43,768 nt of DNA, taken from contig CAZQQX010000015.1 in NCBI GenBank assembly GCA_964595565.1, positions 1 to 43,768 of the forward strand, given 5' to 3'. This DNA is from JAQVEM01 sp964595565. Lineage in GTDB: Bacteria; Actinomycetota; Humimicrobiia; Humimicrobiales; Humimicrobiaceae. The number at the start of each line of letters is the position of its first letter. Within the stretch, counting starts at the first letter, position 1. The notes below the pieces were generated by a model. It made no database searches, had not been told where the DNA came from, and saw only the letters and a program-made list of their open reading frames with translations. Shown one piece after another: positions 43,463 to 43,768 of this stretch. The position numbers were made by a program, and so were the translations under genes.

Positions 43463-43486
43463 ACAGGATATATAACAGGATATATA
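43463..43486 (+). repeat. 12-base tandem repeat upstream of rRNA promoter P1
   Basis: ACAGGATATATA occurs twice head to tail (43463-43474 and 43475-43486), ending four bases before the -35 of P1. It may act as an UP element or a protein site. Confidence 0.7.
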
Positions 43487-43490
43487 ACTA

Positions 43491-43518
43491 TTGACTTATG
43501 GTATCTTAATGTTATAAT
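43491..43518 (+). promoter_or_regulatory. rRNA promoter P1
   Basis: TTGACT (43491-43496) and TATAAT (43513-43518) with a 16-base spacer, about 200 bases before the 16S start. Confidence 0.75.
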
Positions 43519-43532
43519 CTACTACGCTAAAC

Positions 43533-43565
43533 AAGATACACTGAATTAAAAAAGATACACTGAAT
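43533..43565 (+). repeat. 14-base direct repeat between rRNA promoters
   Basis: AAGATACACTGAAT occurs at 43533-43546 and 43552-43565, a period of 19 bases. It lies just after the predicted P1 start, so it would be in the nascent leader or bind a regulator. Confidence 0.7.
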
Positions 43566-43617
43566 AAGGGTTATATTAGTAGTTTCATCCATTTGAAAAC
43601 TTCTATTTAAATTTTTA

Positions 43618-43646
43618 TTGACAATTAAATTCTGGTGTGTTATTTT
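43618..43646 (+). promoter_or_regulatory. rRNA promoter P2
   Basis: TTGACA (43618-43623) and TATTTT (43641-43646) with a 17-base spacer. The perfect -35 with a weaker -10 fits a growth-regulated rRNA promoter. Confidence 0.55.
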
Positions 43647-43664
43647 TCTGCAGGTTATTTTTTG

Positions 43665-43677
43665 TGTTCTTTGAGAA
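43665..43677 (+). promoter_or_regulatory. boxA-like antitermination element
   Basis: TGTTCTTTGAGAA resembles the boxA of rRNA leaders (TGCTCTTTaACAA) that binds NusB/S10. It lies about 45 bases before 16S. Confidence 0.6.
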
Positions 43678-43721
43678 CTAAATAGTGTAAGTTTCTTCGA
43701 GCTAAATGATTAGATATTAAT

Positions 43722-43768
43722 TTTTTTGAGAGTTTGATCCTGGCTCAGGACTAACGCTAACGGTGTGC
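43722..43768 (+). rRNA. 16S ribosomal RNA, 5' end (cut by window end)
   Basis: GAGAGTTTGATCCTGGCTCAG is the universal 5' motif (27F primer site), at 43728-43748. By alignment to E. coli numbering base 1 falls near 43722. Only ~47 bases are in the window. The bases after the motif (GACTAACGCTAACGGTGTGC) differ from the usual GACGAACGCTGGCGGCGTGC at several places, suggesting a deep or uncommon lineage. Confidence 0.95.

Noticed and set aside
1..43768. CRISPR arrays, insertion sequences, tRNA genes
   Set aside because: No regularly spaced repeats, transposase or terminal inverted repeats, or tRNA cloverleaf was recognised on either strand.

Overview
The window is AT-rich and every supported gene lies on the + strand, pointing toward a 16S rRNA gene whose first ~47 bases close the window. 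The gene set (RNase J, FtsK/SpoIIIE, RecD2, ComM-DprA, bacterial-type ProRS with editing domain) and two conserved blocks (rpsB-tsf-pyrH-frr-uppS-rseP-ispG-proS and truB-ribF-rpsO-pnp-M16-dapB-dapA-rnj-ftsK-cinA-thpR-recA) suggest a Gram-positive-type lineage of Firmicutes, Actinomycetota or Atribacterota character. It is probably an anaerobe, given the corrinoid methyl-transfer genes. The species cannot be named; the 16S start departs from the usual consensus, so a deep or uncultured lineage is plausible.

Layout. 1-358: tail of an HD-GYP phosphodiesterase. 514-4614: DNA uptake and recombination genes (comM, dprA, an unknown 140-aa protein, xerC-like integrase). 4650-12224: a promoter, then rpsB, tsf, pyrH, frr, uppS, rseP, ispG and proS (translation, UMP, ribosome recycling, isoprenoids, membrane proteolysis). 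cdsA and dxr, which often sit between uppS and rseP, are absent. 12232-14400: recD2. 14401-14641: a nusA leader with promoter and terminator-like hairpin. 14642-21643: nusA, infB, rbfA, nrnA, truB (frameshifted at a T run) and ribF; rimP is missing in front of nusA. 21801-34462: rpsO, pnp, M16 protease, dapB, dapA, rnj, ftsK, cinA, thpR, recA.

34463-35486 is a small gene graveyard. It holds a MarR regulator broken by one amber codon and one single-base deletion, with its promoter and twin palindromic operators still visible, followed by a 49-codon tail of a MATE efflux pump.

35487-43393 is the accessory region of greatest interest, a corrinoid-dependent methyltransferase locus. It comprises a Crp/Fnr-type transcription factor fused to a complete corrinoid-binding module, a non-pyrrolysine MttB-family methyltransferase, a free corrinoid protein, a UroD-family methyltransferase (then a strong terminator), an ATP-dependent corrinoid reactivase, and a methyltetrahydrofolate methyltransferase. 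The inferred pathway: MttB (and/or the UroD-family protein) takes a methyl group from a quaternary amine or similar donor to the corrinoid protein, the MtgA-like enzyme passes it to tetrahydrofolate, and the reactivase rescues oxidised cobalt. The fused regulator could read corrinoid or methylation state directly. The putative promoters of the regulator and of the corrinoid-protein gene share a 9/10 motif at the same 37-base offset from TATAAT, a candidate regulon site.

43394-43721 is the rRNA control region, with two promoters, two sets of short repeats and a boxA-like element. Gene calls and motifs were read by eye; no database search was possible.
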